Of a stretch of 64,000 bases of DNA, positions 52,771 to 60,937 are shown piece by piece. Both the position numbers and the translations under genes were made by a program. A model generated the notes under the pieces. That model was not told where the DNA came from, did no database searches, and saw nothing but the letters and a program-made list of their open reading frames with translations. The stretch comes from an uncultured Vampirovibrio sp. (GTDB taxonomy: Bacteria; Cyanobacteriota; Vampirovibrionia; Gastranaerophilales; Gastranaerophilaceae). Every line of letters begins with the position of its first letter. Position 1 is the stretch's first letter. The stretch is from positions 1 through 64,000 of the forward strand of contig CAJTXZ010000014.1 of NCBI GenBank assembly GCA_910583725.1, given 5' to 3'.

Positions 52771-52825
52771 TTATCTAAAAGGAGTTAAAAGATGACTTAA
52801 AATACAATGTTAAGTTTCAGCTTTT

Positions 52826-53179
52826 TTATGCGGCATTCTCTTCATCATCCGGCATGATTTTATATTCTTCATATGTTTCTTTTAAAACAATGTCATCCGG
52901 CTCAAGTTCATTATCGAACTCATCATAGTCTGTTTGGCAAAATTCTTCCTGAATGTGCATTTTGTTGTCATCATCTGTGCCTTCAAGGCTTTCGCACAAT
53001 TGTTCATTCAGACTTTCACCCGGTGTTTCAATAGCATCAACAGCATCGTCCTTAATGTCAGCAAGCTTGTCCCAGCCCTGTTTCAGCTTTTCTGTGACAT
53101 TATCTTTCGCGTCCATAGCAAAATCTTTGGCTTTTTCCAAACCGTCTTTCATCTTGTCCATTAAATTTTCATCATGCAT
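52826..53179 (-). CDS. Acidic helical protein, 117 aa
   Basis: The protein begins MHDENLMDKMKDGLEKAKDF and continues with amphipathic KAKDFAMDAKDNVTEKLKQGWDKL-like heptads, resembling CsbD/YtxH/late-embryogenesis-like stress helices. The C-terminal half is strongly acidic (EGTDDDNK, EEFCQTDYDEFDNE). I start at 53179, where AAAGGAA lies at seven bases; the 14-residue upstream extension lacks support. It is monocistronic with a strong terminator. The function is unknown; a general stress role is only a guess. Confidence 0.65.
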   Translation of the reverse strand: MHDENLMDKMKDGLEKAKDFAMDAKDNVTEKLKQGWDKLADIKDDAVDAIETPGESLNEQLCESLEGTDDDNKMHIQEEFCQTDYDEFDNELEPDDIVLKETYEEYKIMPDDEENAA

Positions 53180-53221
53180 TTTGTCATTCCTTTCCCAATC
53201 TATTGATTCTAAATAAGACAT

Positions 53222-53667
53222 GCTTTATTTGTCTTATTTTTCACATTATTATAATAACCAATAGAGCTAGTCCTTACATTAGCATTTAGTCTAATATTTG
53301 CTGGATATGATTGTAATTAAAATTTGAAATCATTCCAAATTTAGCTTAAAAAGATTTATATTTTGTAAAAAATTTTTGAATGATATATGCTGCTAAATCG
53401 AAAATTTAGTTTTATATAAAATCCAAATAGAGAATGCGATTTTGCATTATTATAAAAAATATCACCTGGCTGTTTTTATCCGCAATTATAAAAAATCATT
53501 AATATTATTAATTTTTCTTAAAAAACATGTTGATTATTTTTTTTGTATCTGTTAGTATTTATTGTTGTAAACGTTTGAAAAAATGTTTGTATGTAATTTG
53601 AAAATTTTTTAAGCCTATTTTGCTCTATGTTTTCAAAATATTGAACATAAAAGCAGCCAATGGTTTA
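53222..53667. other. AT-rich non-coding interval upstream of the tRNA-like repeats
   Basis: Very AT-rich without a gene. It contains poly-T and poly-A patches and no clear promoter or terminator. It leads into the repeats at 53668. Confidence 0.5.
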
Positions 53668-53767
53668 AAACATGGGGGATTAGCTCAGTCCCCGTAAAGC
53701 AAAAAGCTTTACAAAATATGATAAAGCACCTCGGTGATCTACCATTTGAGTATTGATAATTTAATAT
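53668..53767 (+). repeat. tRNA-derived 100-bp repeat, copy 1
   Basis: Identical to 53851-53950 except A for C at one site (GTGATCT versus GTGCTCT). It contains the first 15 nt of tRNA-Ala (GGGGGATTAGCTCAG), a hairpin GTAAAGC-AAAAA-GCTTTAC, and CACCTCGGTG followed by the reverse complement of a tRNA D-arm (CTACCATTTGAG). Confidence 0.85.
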
Positions 53768-53769
53768 TA

Positions 53770-53850
53770 GGATTCGCCTCAGTTGCCTTAGGGAAACTTG
53801 TCTTCCCGGTTTTATGAAAAAACCTGCTTGCAGGTGCGCGGATTCAATCC
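53770..53850 (+). pseudogene. tRNA-like remnant between the repeats
   Basis: An 81-nt stretch closed by GGATT...AATCC with internal hairpins GGGAA(ACTTGTC)TTCCC, GGTTTT(ATGAA)AAAACC and CCTGC(TT)GCAGG. It resembles a damaged tRNA with a rearranged anticodon arm. I cannot assign an amino acid; the loop lacks a standard U33. Confidence 0.4.
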
Positions 53851-53950
53851 AAACATGGGGGATTAGCTCAGTCCCCGTAAAGCAAAAAGCTTTACAAAAT
53901 ATGATAAAGCACCTCGGTGCTCTACCATTTGAGTATTGATAATTTAATAT
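53851..53950 (+). repeat. tRNA-derived 100-bp repeat, copy 2
   Basis: The second copy abuts the intact tRNA-Ala gene at 53951. In this copy AGCACC-TC-GGTGCT is a perfect stem. Together the two copies and the genuine tRNA give three starts with GGGGGATTAGCTCAG in 300 bp. Confidence 0.85.
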
Positions 53951-54023
53951 GGGGGATTAGCTCAGTTGGTAGAGCACCTGCTTTGCACGCAGGGGGTCAG
54001 GAGTTCGAGCCTCCTATCCTCCA
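53951..54023 (+). tRNA. tRNA-Ala (anticodon TGC)
   Basis: A complete 73-nt cloverleaf: acceptor GGGGGAT/ATCCTCC (one G-T pair) with discriminator A, D arm GCTC-AGTTGGTA-GAGC, anticodon stem CCTGC/GCAGG with loop TTTGCAC (TGC), and T arm AGGAG-TTCGAGC-CTCCT. CCA is not encoded beyond the discriminator. A terminator follows at 54034. Confidence 0.97.
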
Positions 54024-54033
54024 AAATTTAATC

Positions 54034-54056
54034 AAAGAGCCGCTAAGGCTCTTTTT
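54034..54056 (+). terminator. Terminator of tRNA-Ala
   Basis: AAAGAGCC pairs with GGCTCTTT around GCTAA, then T residues. It lies 10 bases after the tRNA and just before the PIN_8 gene's ribosome site. Confidence 0.8.
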
Positions 54057-54087
54057 ATGTATAAAGAAAAGAAAAAAGGTTACATCA

Positions 54088-55266
54088 TTGCAAAAGACAT
54101 TTAAAGAATTTTATAGCCCAGATTATGAAACACTGTGGAATAGCTGCATCTTTGTTTTTGACACAAATGTTTTGTTGAATTTATATAGATATGGAGAAGA
54201 AACAAAAAACGCCTTTTTGAAGGTTTTAGAAAAAATTGGCAACAAAAAATGGATTCCATATCAAGTTGGCTATGAGTATCATAAAAATCGTCTTGAAGTT
54301 ATCCATGAAATAAAAAATAATTCACAAAAAACAAAGGATGATGTCGAAAAAAGTGCCAAAAATATTCAAGATGTTTTTAGTATTATAAAAAAACAAAATA
54401 GCTTTAGCAATAAAGATGAGACAACTTTGGATAATTGTATCGCTAATATAAAAAAACTTGTTGCAAAATATAGCAAAAAGAGTGAGGAAAAATTCAATAA
54501 TTTAAAAGATAATGATTCCATTCAGGAGCAGCTAGTTAGATTGTTTGATTCAAAAATTGGAAAAAATTACACTTCTGAAAATTTGGCGTTACTGTATAAA
54601 AAGGCACAAGAAAGATTTGAAAAGAAAATCCCTCCTGGTTTTTGTGATGACAAAAAGTCAGGTAATGATAAATATTCTGATTTTATAGTTTGGCAACAAA
54701 TCTTAGATTATGCCAAAGAAAAAACGACTTCTATTATATTTGTAACTGCAGATGAGAAAGAAGATTGGTGGCATATATGTAAAGGTGAAAAACGCTGCTC
54801 ACCAACGTTAAAAAAAGAGTTTTTTGACCATGTAAAAAAAGATTTTCATATGTATACACCTGAACAATTTATAAACGAAGCTAAGAATTTCTATAACTTA
54901 AATTATTCCGATGAGATTATTGAAGAAGTTAAGCAAACAAAAAGGTATTCATCAACGCATGGTTTATATTCTAATCCTTATAACGTTGGGTGGCAATATT
55001 ATGCTTTTAGGGAGATGTTATTAAATTTTGAAACAGTTTCTGATTTCGTAGATTTTTTAATAAATCAATATAGTTCTTATATTTCGGCTTATATGGTTCG
55101 GCAACTTATAGATTTAAAAACGCAATATAGATATTCAAAAGAAATTCCAACAAAGGTGCTTATAAGATTGAGTAGAATATTTGAATTGATAGAAGCGCGC
55201 AAAGAACAAAAACCGGTACAAGGTAATTTATTTAATATTGATAATAGCGAAGATAAAGATGAGTAA
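54088..55266 (+). CDS. PIN_8-like nuclease-domain protein
   Basis: The product has 392 residues. The N-terminal PIN-like fold shows SCIFVFDTNVLLNLYRYG with the acidic Asp, followed by KKWIPYQVGYEYHKNRL, which is typical of the PIN_8 (PF18476-like) group, and later SIIFVTADEKEDWW with acidic residues. A large helical middle section intervenes. Family members are probable RNases and are common in defence islands. I use the TTG at 54088 because AAAAAAGG lies nine bases upstream and the upstream frame runs through the tRNA gene. The last 60 residues are a helical tail. Confidence 0.8.
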   Translation: MQKTFKEFYSPDYETLWNSCIFVFDTNVLLNLYRYGEETKNAFLKVLEKIGNKKWIPYQVGYEYHKNRLEVIHEIKNNSQKTKDDVEKSAKNIQDVFSIIKKQNSFSNKDETTLDNCIANIKKLVAKYSKKSEEKFNNLKDNDSIQEQLVRLFDSKIGKNYTSENLALLYKKAQERFEKKIPPGFCDDKKSGNDKYSDFIVWQQILDYAKEKTTSIIFVTADEKEDWWHICKGEKRCSPTLKKEFFDHVKKDFHMYTPEQFINEAKNFYNLNYSDEIIEEVKQTKRYSSTHGLYSNPYNVGWQYYAFREMLLNFETVSDFVDFLINQYSSYISAYMVRQLIDLKTQYRYSKEIPTKVLIRLSRIFELIEARKEQKPVQGNLFNIDNSEDKDE

Positions 55267-55371
55267 ATTTTAAAGAAAAACCATTTATAATTGTTTTAAT
55301 AATTATAATCTGTTCATGCGCACGCATCGCCGGTTTGTTGTATTTAATCTTTTCCAAAATTTTCCCTTTAA

Positions 55372-55416
55372 ATTAAAAGACCTGCTGATTTAGCATTGTT
55401 AAGAGGCTTAGCAGGT
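55372..55416 (-). terminator. Terminator of the two small minus-strand genes
   Basis: On the minus strand ACCTGCT pairs with AGCAGGT across a 22-nt loop, followed by CTTTTAATTT. Moderate strength. Confidence 0.5.
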
Positions 55417-55462
55417 ACTATTGATATAATTATATCATAAATTCATAAGACTTACAATTTAA

Positions 55463-55648
55463 TTAATTATCATTTTGTATAGATTCTCTGTTTCTAATAG
55501 TTTCTTGAGTACCATCATTACCAGTGTCTCCTTTTGGCATGTCGTTTCTGACACGCCAAGGCATAGAAACCTCTTCATTACAATGCCTGTCGGAAAATTC
55601 TCTAACTTCTTGTTCTGGATTTTGATATCGTCTTTTATCATCTGGCAT
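55463..55648 (-). CDS. Hypothetical protein, 61 aa
   Basis: Begins MPDDKRRYQNPEQEVREFSD; a charged, Asn/Arg/Glu-rich small protein with no hydrophobic segment. An excellent ribosome site TAGGAGGT lies about ten bases before the ATG, so the gene is probably real even though it is short. It ends near the terminator at 55372-55416 and is encoded next to the three-TM protein gene. The function is unknown; it could be a partner or immunity-type protein of that neighbour, which is only a guess. Confidence 0.6.
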   Translation of the reverse strand: MPDDKRRYQNPEQEVREFSDRHCNEEVSMPWRVRNDMPKGDTGNDGTQETIRNRESIQNDN

Positions 55649-55649
55649 A

Positions 55650-56237
55650 TTATATTTTACCTCCTATATAAATTAAAACCAATGAAGCTATTGAAATAAC
55701 AACACAAATAACATAATACTTGTAAGAATTTGGAAATTTTGATTTATTTTTCTCCAAATTATGATAGTTTATTCGTGCAGTCTTATAAATGCAAAAAATC
55801 ATTTTTTTATAAAATTCTTTTTCATCGTTTTTATCAAAACTTTCAAATGCAGCTGTTAGCGGAAATTGTGTATTTAAAGTAAGGAATTTTTTAAAGGATT
55901 GACCATTACAAACAAGCAATAGCAAAGATATTAAAGATATAAAAGATACTAAAACAAAAGTAATGCCAATTGTGGTAGCCCAATTGAAAGATTTTACGTA
56001 ATTATTTTCAAAAAGAAAAATAGTTACGGTAATCAAAAAGCCTAATAATACTGTTACTAAAGTTCCAAGATTAAATAGTTTTTCGTTAAAGCTGTCAAAT
56101 TCACTATTAAAATAATCATAATATTGCAAATATACAGAGTATAACTCTTTTAAAATATCTAAATTATCAATCTTTTTAATAATATTTTTATTATCGTTTT
56201 CTATACATTCATTTAAATATTTAATATCATTTTCCAT
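55650..56237 (-). CDS. Hypothetical three-TM membrane protein
   Basis: The product has 195 residues. A charged N-terminal helix (1-50) is followed by two adjacent membrane helices (about 57-77 and 86-108), a charged helical region, and a final membrane helix (about 173-192). The layout is like SLATT-type two-TM effectors of defence systems but lacks a recognisable signature. It overlaps nothing, and the downstream 61-residue gene starts at once (2 bp), so the two are probably one operon. The function is unknown. Confidence 0.6.
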   Translation of the reverse strand: MENDIKYLNECIENDNKNIIKKIDNLDILKELYSVYLQYYDYFNSEFDSFNEKLFNLGTLVTVLLGFLITVTIFLFENNYVKSFNWATTIGITFVLVSFISLISLLLLVCNGQSFKKFLTLNTQFPLTAAFESFDKNDEKEFYKKMIFCIYKTARINYHNLEKNKSKFPNSYKYYVICVVISIASLVLIYIGGKI

Positions 56238-56520
56238 ATCTATTCCTCAATATTTATTATTATATCATGCCTAATTTGAATTACTTGGCATGTATAATCA
56301 ACAAATTTCAGTATAGCTTAATGTTTAATTTTCGGAACCAAAAAGGAACTAAAGTTGCAAATAATCCCTAAAAAATATTGAATGATATTTAAAACAGAAG
56401 TGCCCAAAATTAAACAATATTGTACACTTCGGCACATTATTAAATATCACAAAATCTTTTTAAGCTCAAAATGTCTCCAACCATTGATAATGGCCTATTT
56501 TGTGTTTTAGAGAATAGTTT

Positions 56521-57390
56521 TTACACCTTTTGAAATGTCATTATATATTCATGCTCAAAAATGTTGAAACCGCCTGAAAGTGCGCGATAGCGCCATAAAT
56601 TTGCCTGTTTGCCTTTAGCTTTTTCATTTCCTGTGATGTTTTTTACAACGATTGCTTTTGTAATAAAACCAACGTTTTCCATCCTTTTCATGCATTCAAA
56701 GCCTAAGGGCACAACTCTTGAATTTTTGTATTCATCTCCAATGATAAGGGCGGCAAAACGGCCTTTTTCAAGCAAATCATAGGCGTTTTTAGCAACCTTT
56801 TCAAACAAATCATAAAATTCTTCTGTGCTGTTGCAGTTTGAAAGGTCTTCGGGCTTGTCTGAAAACTTAATTATATCATCATAAGGAGGGTGCAAAACTA
56901 CAAACTGGGCCTGTTTTTTCCCCATAATTTCAAGCCTTGCTTCAACCTTTTCTTTTGTCTCTTCTGTGGTTGAATCTCCACAGATTATATTAACGTCTAC
57001 AACAAGTTCTTTTTTAGAGAATTTTTTTGACACATAATCAACCATTTCTTGTTTTAATTCAACGCCAATGCAGCGCCTTTCCATATTAAGAGCTTCAATG
57101 GCGCTTGTGCCGGAGCCAAAGAATAAATCAAGTACTACATCGTTTTTTTTGGTAAATCTTTCAAAAAGCTGGGTTGCAATCTGTGGAATATAGTTTCCAT
57201 GGTAATCATAACTGTGGCCGTTTGTTTTTTCCCTTGATGCAAATTCCCATAGAGAACCTGTTTTTATGTGGGAATACAGTTTCCAGTTATTTAAATCAAT
57301 ATCATTGTAGGGCTTTGTTTTTGGGGCCTTAACTACTCTTAAGCCCTGACTTTGTTCTATAACCTCTTTTTTTGAAATATTCTTTGCCAT
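56521..57390 (-). CDS. DNA adenine/cytosine-N4 methyltransferase (solitary)
   Basis: The product has 289 residues. Seen: motif I DLFFGSGTSAIEAL near residue 85, an HGNYIPQIATQLFERF region before it, and motif IV as VLHPPYDDIIKF near 168, where HPPY replaces the usual DPPY/SPPY. The C-terminal GGFNIFEHEYIMTFQKV closes a Rossmann fold. It would methylate an amino group in DNA. No restriction endonuclease gene adjoins, so it is an orphan methyltransferase or part of the accessory cluster. AGGGGAA lies before the ATG. Confidence 0.82.
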   Translation of the reverse strand: MAKNISKKEVIEQSQGLRVVKAPKTKPYNDIDLNNWKLYSHIKTGSLWEFASREKTNGHSYDYHGNYIPQIATQLFERFTKKNDVVLDLFFGSGTSAIEALNMERRCIGVELKQEMVDYVSKKFSKKELVVDVNIICGDSTTEETKEKVEARLEIMGKKQAQFVVLHPPYDDIIKFSDKPEDLSNCNSTEEFYDLFEKVAKNAYDLLEKGRFAALIIGDEYKNSRVVPLGFECMKRMENVGFITKAIVVKNITGNEKAKGKQANLWRYRALSGGFNIFEHEYIMTFQKV

Positions 57391-57586
57391 ACTTGCTTCC
57401 CCTATAAAATTTTTGGAGGAATTTAAAATAATAATCCTCCTACATCAAGGTAGTATATATAAATGTTTAGTATTTGAAATCCACCCTATAGAGTAGAAAA
57501 ATAAAATCTATAAAAAACTAATACATTTAGATGATATTAAAACAAAGTGCTAAAGAAAAAAATTTATGTGCCGAAAATAATAATAT

Positions 57587-57662
57587 GAGGGCAATCGAGC
57601 CCTCACTCAAAACCTCCTCCCCAAGTCTAGTAGCCGCTAAGTTTAGCGGCTTTATTTTTTTT
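57587..57662 (+). ncRNA. Putative small RNA with an exposed C-rich anti-Shine-Dalgarno stretch
   Basis: A first hairpin GAGGGC-AATCGA-GCCCTC (57587-57604) is followed by a single-stranded ACTCAAAACCTCCTCCCC (C-rich core 57613-57622) and a strong terminator hairpin with a T-tail at 57632-57662. CCTCCTCC is complementary to ribosome-binding sites, as in known C-rich regulatory RNAs. The 5' end and promoter are not determined, and the 63-codon frame here is not convincing. Confidence 0.5.
57632..57662 (+). terminator. Strong intrinsic terminator
   Basis: AGCCGCTAA pairs perfectly with TTAGCGGCT over a GT loop, followed by TTATTTTTTTT. No plus-strand protein gene ends here, which supports the small RNA above. 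Confidence 0.9.
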
Positions 57663-57786
57663 GTTATCTCCAGTGTCTTATATAAGTGCAGTCCTGCAAT
57701 AGAAATTGTTTATGCTGAATAGCTTTAAAGCACAAATATAAAGAATTTGAGCGGCAAGTTTTACCGTCTGTTTTAATAAAATCAGT

Positions 57787-58434
57787 CTATAAATATAAAT
57801 TGGTTGGCTGTTGAGCAACATTCATCGTGTGTTGCCGATTCATTCCGCTAGTTGTTAGTAGCATGTCATCAATCTGTCTCTGGGCCGAAGAAGATAATTT
57901 TGTAAATTGTCTGTTTTTGACATCCAGATGAAAACCTTGAAGCGACGTCACCAGAGTTACAATGTCATCTTCCTCCATTGTGCTGTCAATGGTAGAATTA
58001 TTTGCAATATTTATTGTCTTATCGCCAATTTTTCCGATTATTGAAAATTTCTTAGAAAAATGAGAGGTTTTATATGTTAAATCTATTTCTTTGTCGCCAA
58101 TTTTTCCAAGAGCGTGTTTGTTGTTTAAGGTAATGTTTACTGCATCATCACCAAGAGCTCCGATATAATGGTATGGGTTAAACGGACCTCCTTTATCAAG
58201 CCTTAAATTTACAACTTTATCATTAACAGAGCCTTCCATTGCATAATAACCTTTAAAAAATCCCGTATTGTAATATTTTCTTATAATAGATTCACTAAAG
58301 TTATCATTCATTGTTAGCTTCAAGTTGTCATAAGGTATCTGTGCATCTGATTTATGCACTTCAACAGCATTGTGTTTGAAGCTGATATTATTTTTTAAAT
58401 TAATTTTATTGTTTAACAAGCTAATAGGCATCAT
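57787..58434 (-). CDS. Unknown repeat protein with N-terminal 'NISF' motif
   Basis: The product has 215 residues, beginning MMPISLLNNKINLKNNISFK. The middle contains four imperfect beta-type repeats (IGALGDDAVNITLNN, KIGDKEIDLTYK, IGKIGDKTINIAN and the preceding SVNDKVVNLRLD), each with a G-D-[KD]-x-[VI]-x-L pattern of about 20 residues. I start at 58434 because AAAGGAC lies eight bases before it; a further seven residues are open. No family recognised. The NISF start links it to the genes at 31469 and 8994. Confidence 0.65.
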   Translation of the reverse strand: MMPISLLNNKINLKNNISFKHNAVEVHKSDAQIPYDNLKLTMNDNFSESIIRKYYNTGFFKGYYAMEGSVNDKVVNLRLDKGGPFNPYHYIGALGDDAVNITLNNKHALGKIGDKEIDLTYKTSHFSKKFSIIGKIGDKTINIANNSTIDSTMEEDDIVTLVTSLQGFHLDVKNRQFTKLSSSAQRQIDDMLLTTSGMNRQHTMNVAQQPTNLYL

Positions 58435-58511
58435 AATACTAAGTCCTTTTATCATTAAACGTATTAATTTAAAACATATGAAGCAAAAAAGTTGCTAGTT
58501 TTGCCTAAAAT

Positions 58512-58976
58512 TTAATTTAATATAGCCGTGTTTTCTCCTTCCGCTGCGGGATTTTTGTTGTTTTGCTTGGCAAGAGACTCAATCAAATCAATATACATTT
58601 GCCTTTTTAAGATTGCAAATTTGTATGATTCATCATTTATGGTTTTAATTGTGAATGCGACCGGCCAGATTTTTACGAATGATTTTTTTATAGAAGCAAT
58701 TTTTGAATATGGAATGCCGATTTGTTCGCCCTTACCGAAAATGGAAAAAGTTCTAAATAAGACTCTTTTATTTGTGAAGGCAAATTCTCCTGTATTTCTG
58801 CCGTTTCCAATTAATACATCCTGCCACCAGTCTCCTTTTGCAAGTTTTACTATTTCTTCGCCCTCTGATAATTCAAATATTTCAGGGTGGTTTCCCCTTG
58901 TTTTAAATACCATTACTCCTATGGCTATAATAATTCCAAAACCGATTATCTTCCCTAAAATTGCAGCAAATACCAT
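58512..58976 (-). CDS. Membrane-anchored protein with a PH/GRAM-like domain
   Basis: The product has 154 residues. A membrane helix (about 5-24) is followed by a bacterial PH-like domain: GEFAFTNKRVLFRTFS, IPYSKIASIKKSF and FTIKTINDESYKFAI, the typical strands, and a C-terminal helix LKRQMYIDLIESLAKQ. It would face the cytoplasm or periplasm and bind membrane or protein partners. The family is loosely described; no partner gene adjoins. GGATTTTAG precedes the ATG. Confidence 0.65.
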   Translation of the reverse strand: MVFAAILGKIIGFGIIIAIGVMVFKTRGNHPEIFELSEGEEIVKLAKGDWWQDVLIGNGRNTGEFAFTNKRVLFRTFSIFGKGEQIGIPYSKIASIKKSFVKIWPVAFTIKTINDESYKFAILKRQMYIDLIESLAKQNNKNPAAEGENTAILN

Positions 58977-59067
58977 ACTAAAATCCTTCTTCTGCGTAAA
59001 AACTTTTTATTATAATAGTGAAAAAGGGGCTGCTATTCCATATTTTGTTTAGTTTTATGAATAGAGG

Positions 59068-60726
59068 CTAAACATTACGGTTTTTAACAAAATCTAATGA
59101 TTTTTTCATAAGGGTTGGAATATCGGCCTTGTCTGTAAATATTTCAATATAAACAAGCTTTTCTTTTTGTTCATTCTCTGCACTATTGAGCGCCGTTTTC
59201 AATTCCTTTGAAGTGTAAACACTATGATAGGCAAATTCTTTTTTATCCAGGCTAAAAAGCTCAAGCGCTTTTTTGTAGTCCCAGCTTGTAATATCATTAA
59301 ACACATCATCAAAATTGTTTGATAAATATCTTTCAATAGTGTATCCATTGTTATTTAGAAGCAAAATTACAGGCTTTATATCATGTTTAAATAAATTTGC
59401 CATTTCTTGAATAGTTAACTGGTGAGAGCCTTCGCCTGTAAAGAGTATTGGCCTTTTGCTTTTATCTGCCATAGAAGCGCCAAATAGTGCAGGTGTTGCC
59501 CAGCCGATAGAACCCCATAAGGGCTGGCTTAAATAGTTTGAATCAGAACCTAATTTCATCTTTGATGAGGCATAGCCTATAATTCCTGTTTCAATAACAA
59601 CAGTGTCATTTGCTTTTAAGAAATTTTGAAGGAGTGGGAAAATTTCATCCGTTTTTATATTATTGCCGGAGGCTTCAATATCTTTATAGCCCTTGAAGGG
59701 CTTGGCTGCAGAGTCTTGGCTCTTTGGTATTATTGTGTTTGAATTTAATAGTTTTGCTAGAACGTCTTCAATTAGAACATTTTCAAACCTGTCTCCATCT
59801 GCTATTACATAATCAGCTTGTATATCAATTTTAAACCTATCATCGGGCAGGGCGGCAAAGCCTAATGTATTAAGGTCTGAAAACAAGGTGCCAAAACCTA
59901 TTGTTAAATCAACATTCTTGTAAAAATCTATAAAATCATTATCAGCCAAAGGCCCATGGTTTATTCCGATGTAATGTTCATCATCTTCATTTACAATGCC
60001 TTTCCCCATAATCATTGATGTGATGTTGATATTAAATTTATTAATAAATGCCCTAACTTCATTTTGAAGGCGGCAGCGTTTGATTAAATAATCTGTAATT
60101 ATTAAAGGATTTTTGGCAGAATTTATCATACAGGAAATTTTTTCTGTAGCTTCATTTAGGGCGTTATTGTCTGATTTTGTTTTAACCTCAGGAATTTTAT
60201 GATCAATCAAATGGTGGCAAACATCCATCGGTATGGCAAGATACACGGGCTTTTTGGTTTTTATCATAGTTTCAATCAGCCTGTCTATCTCTTCTTTTGC
60301 GTTGTCTTCATCAAGGTATGCGGTTGTTTCAACAACGTTTGAATATGTTTTTTCAAAAGCATAATAATCAGGTTTTGAAAAATTGTGATGAATTATGGCG
60401 TTAGAATTTATAAAGCTTGTTTTCGGAACACCTGCAATTTTAATTACAGGAACGTTTTCTGCGAATGAGCCTGCAATTGCGTTTATTGCGCTTAATTCGC
60501 CGACACCATATGTTGTAACAACAGCGCCGTATCCATTAATTCTTGCATAGCCGTCTGCAGCATAACCTGCATTGAGTTCATTTGTGCAGTTTATCCAATT
60601 AATATCGGGCGTTTCAATTATTGCATCAAGTACATTAAAATTATAATCGCCGGGCAGGCCGAAGACATCCTTTATGCCAAGCTCTTTAAGCCTCTTTACG
60701 AGATAATCTGCCGTTTTTATTTTCAT
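59068..60726 (-). CDS. Thiamine-diphosphate decarboxylase (pyruvate/indolepyruvate decarboxylase family)
   Basis: The product has 552 residues. Seen: FGLPGDYNFNVLD, NCTNELNAGYAADGYAR with the cofactor-activating Glu50, the catalytic His-His pair at 113-114 (AIIHHNF), and the cofactor-binding GEGSHQLTIQE ... LLLNNNGYTIERYL. This is the signature of PDC/IPDC/KDC enzymes that split 2-oxo acids to aldehydes. The metal-binding motif reads GEG where I expect GDG in most relatives. It faces the iron alcohol dehydrogenase gene across the metallothionein region, suggesting ethanol formation; the substrate is inferred. AAGGAATCC precedes the ATG. Confidence 0.9.
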   Translation of the reverse strand: MKIKTADYLVKRLKELGIKDVFGLPGDYNFNVLDAIIETPDINWINCTNELNAGYAADGYARINGYGAVVTTYGVGELSAINAIAGSFAENVPVIKIAGVPKTSFINSNAIIHHNFSKPDYYAFEKTYSNVVETTAYLDEDNAKEEIDRLIETMIKTKKPVYLAIPMDVCHHLIDHKIPEVKTKSDNNALNEATEKISCMINSAKNPLIITDYLIKRCRLQNEVRAFINKFNINITSMIMGKGIVNEDDEHYIGINHGPLADNDFIDFYKNVDLTIGFGTLFSDLNTLGFAALPDDRFKIDIQADYVIADGDRFENVLIEDVLAKLLNSNTIIPKSQDSAAKPFKGYKDIEASGNNIKTDEIFPLLQNFLKANDTVVIETGIIGYASSKMKLGSDSNYLSQPLWGSIGWATPALFGASMADKSKRPILFTGEGSHQLTIQEMANLFKHDIKPVILLLNNNGYTIERYLSNNFDDVFNDITSWDYKKALELFSLDKKEFAYHSVYTSKELKTALNSAENEQKEKLVYIEIFTDKADIPTLMKKSLDFVKNRNV

Positions 60727-60861
60727 TATTGGATTCCTTGTAATGTGGTATTAATTTGTACTTTGGGCTTGTTTGCGACATTTCATTATAAAGCCAGTAT
60801 ATGATAACAATTAAAATTTGCAATTGCGCAAATGAGCACATTTTTAAGTGCAATCCATGAC

Positions 60862-60890
60862 TTGACAAATATACCATATGGGGGTATATT
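60862..60890 (+). promoter_or_regulatory. Promoter of the metallothionein gene
   Basis: TTGACA (60862-60867), a 17-base spacer and TATATT (60885-60890): a near-consensus promoter. A CsoR-type palindrome fills the spacer and a second lies just after the start. Confidence 0.75.
60872..60886 (+). promoter_or_regulatory. CsoR operator-like site 1
   Basis: TACCATATGGGGGTA lies within the promoter spacer, so a bound repressor would block RNA polymerase. It matches the GC-flanked, TA-ended pattern of CsoR boxes such as the B. subtilis copZA site. Confidence 0.6.
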
Positions 60891-60903
60891 GTTATTGTAG
60901 ATA

Positions 60904-60918
60904 TACCCATTTGGGGTA
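60904..60918 (+). promoter_or_regulatory. CsoR operator-like site 2
   Basis: TACCCATTTGGGGTA (within TATACCCATTTGGGGTATA) lies just downstream of the -10 box. Two sites and a nearby csoR gene suggest autoregulation. Confidence 0.65.
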
Positions 60919-60937
60919 TAATAAGGAGAATAAAATT

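Noticed and set aside
53668..53950. Direct repeats as a CRISPR array
   Set aside because: Only two long repeats with tRNA-like content and no regularly spaced short units or cas genes.
53917..54087. Extension of the PIN_8 gene upstream to an ATG at 53917
   Set aside because: That stretch is a tRNA-Ala gene and its terminator. The TTG at 54088 with AAAAAAGG is preferred.
55459..55641. Alternative 60-codon frame overlapping the 61-residue gene at 55463
   Set aside because: The TAGGAGGT site is correctly placed for the frame starting at 55648, not for this one.
57531..57722. 63-codon plus-strand frame near the methyltransferase gene
   Set aside because: A strong terminator hairpin with a T8 tail lies inside it and there is no ribosome site; it is better explained as a small RNA.
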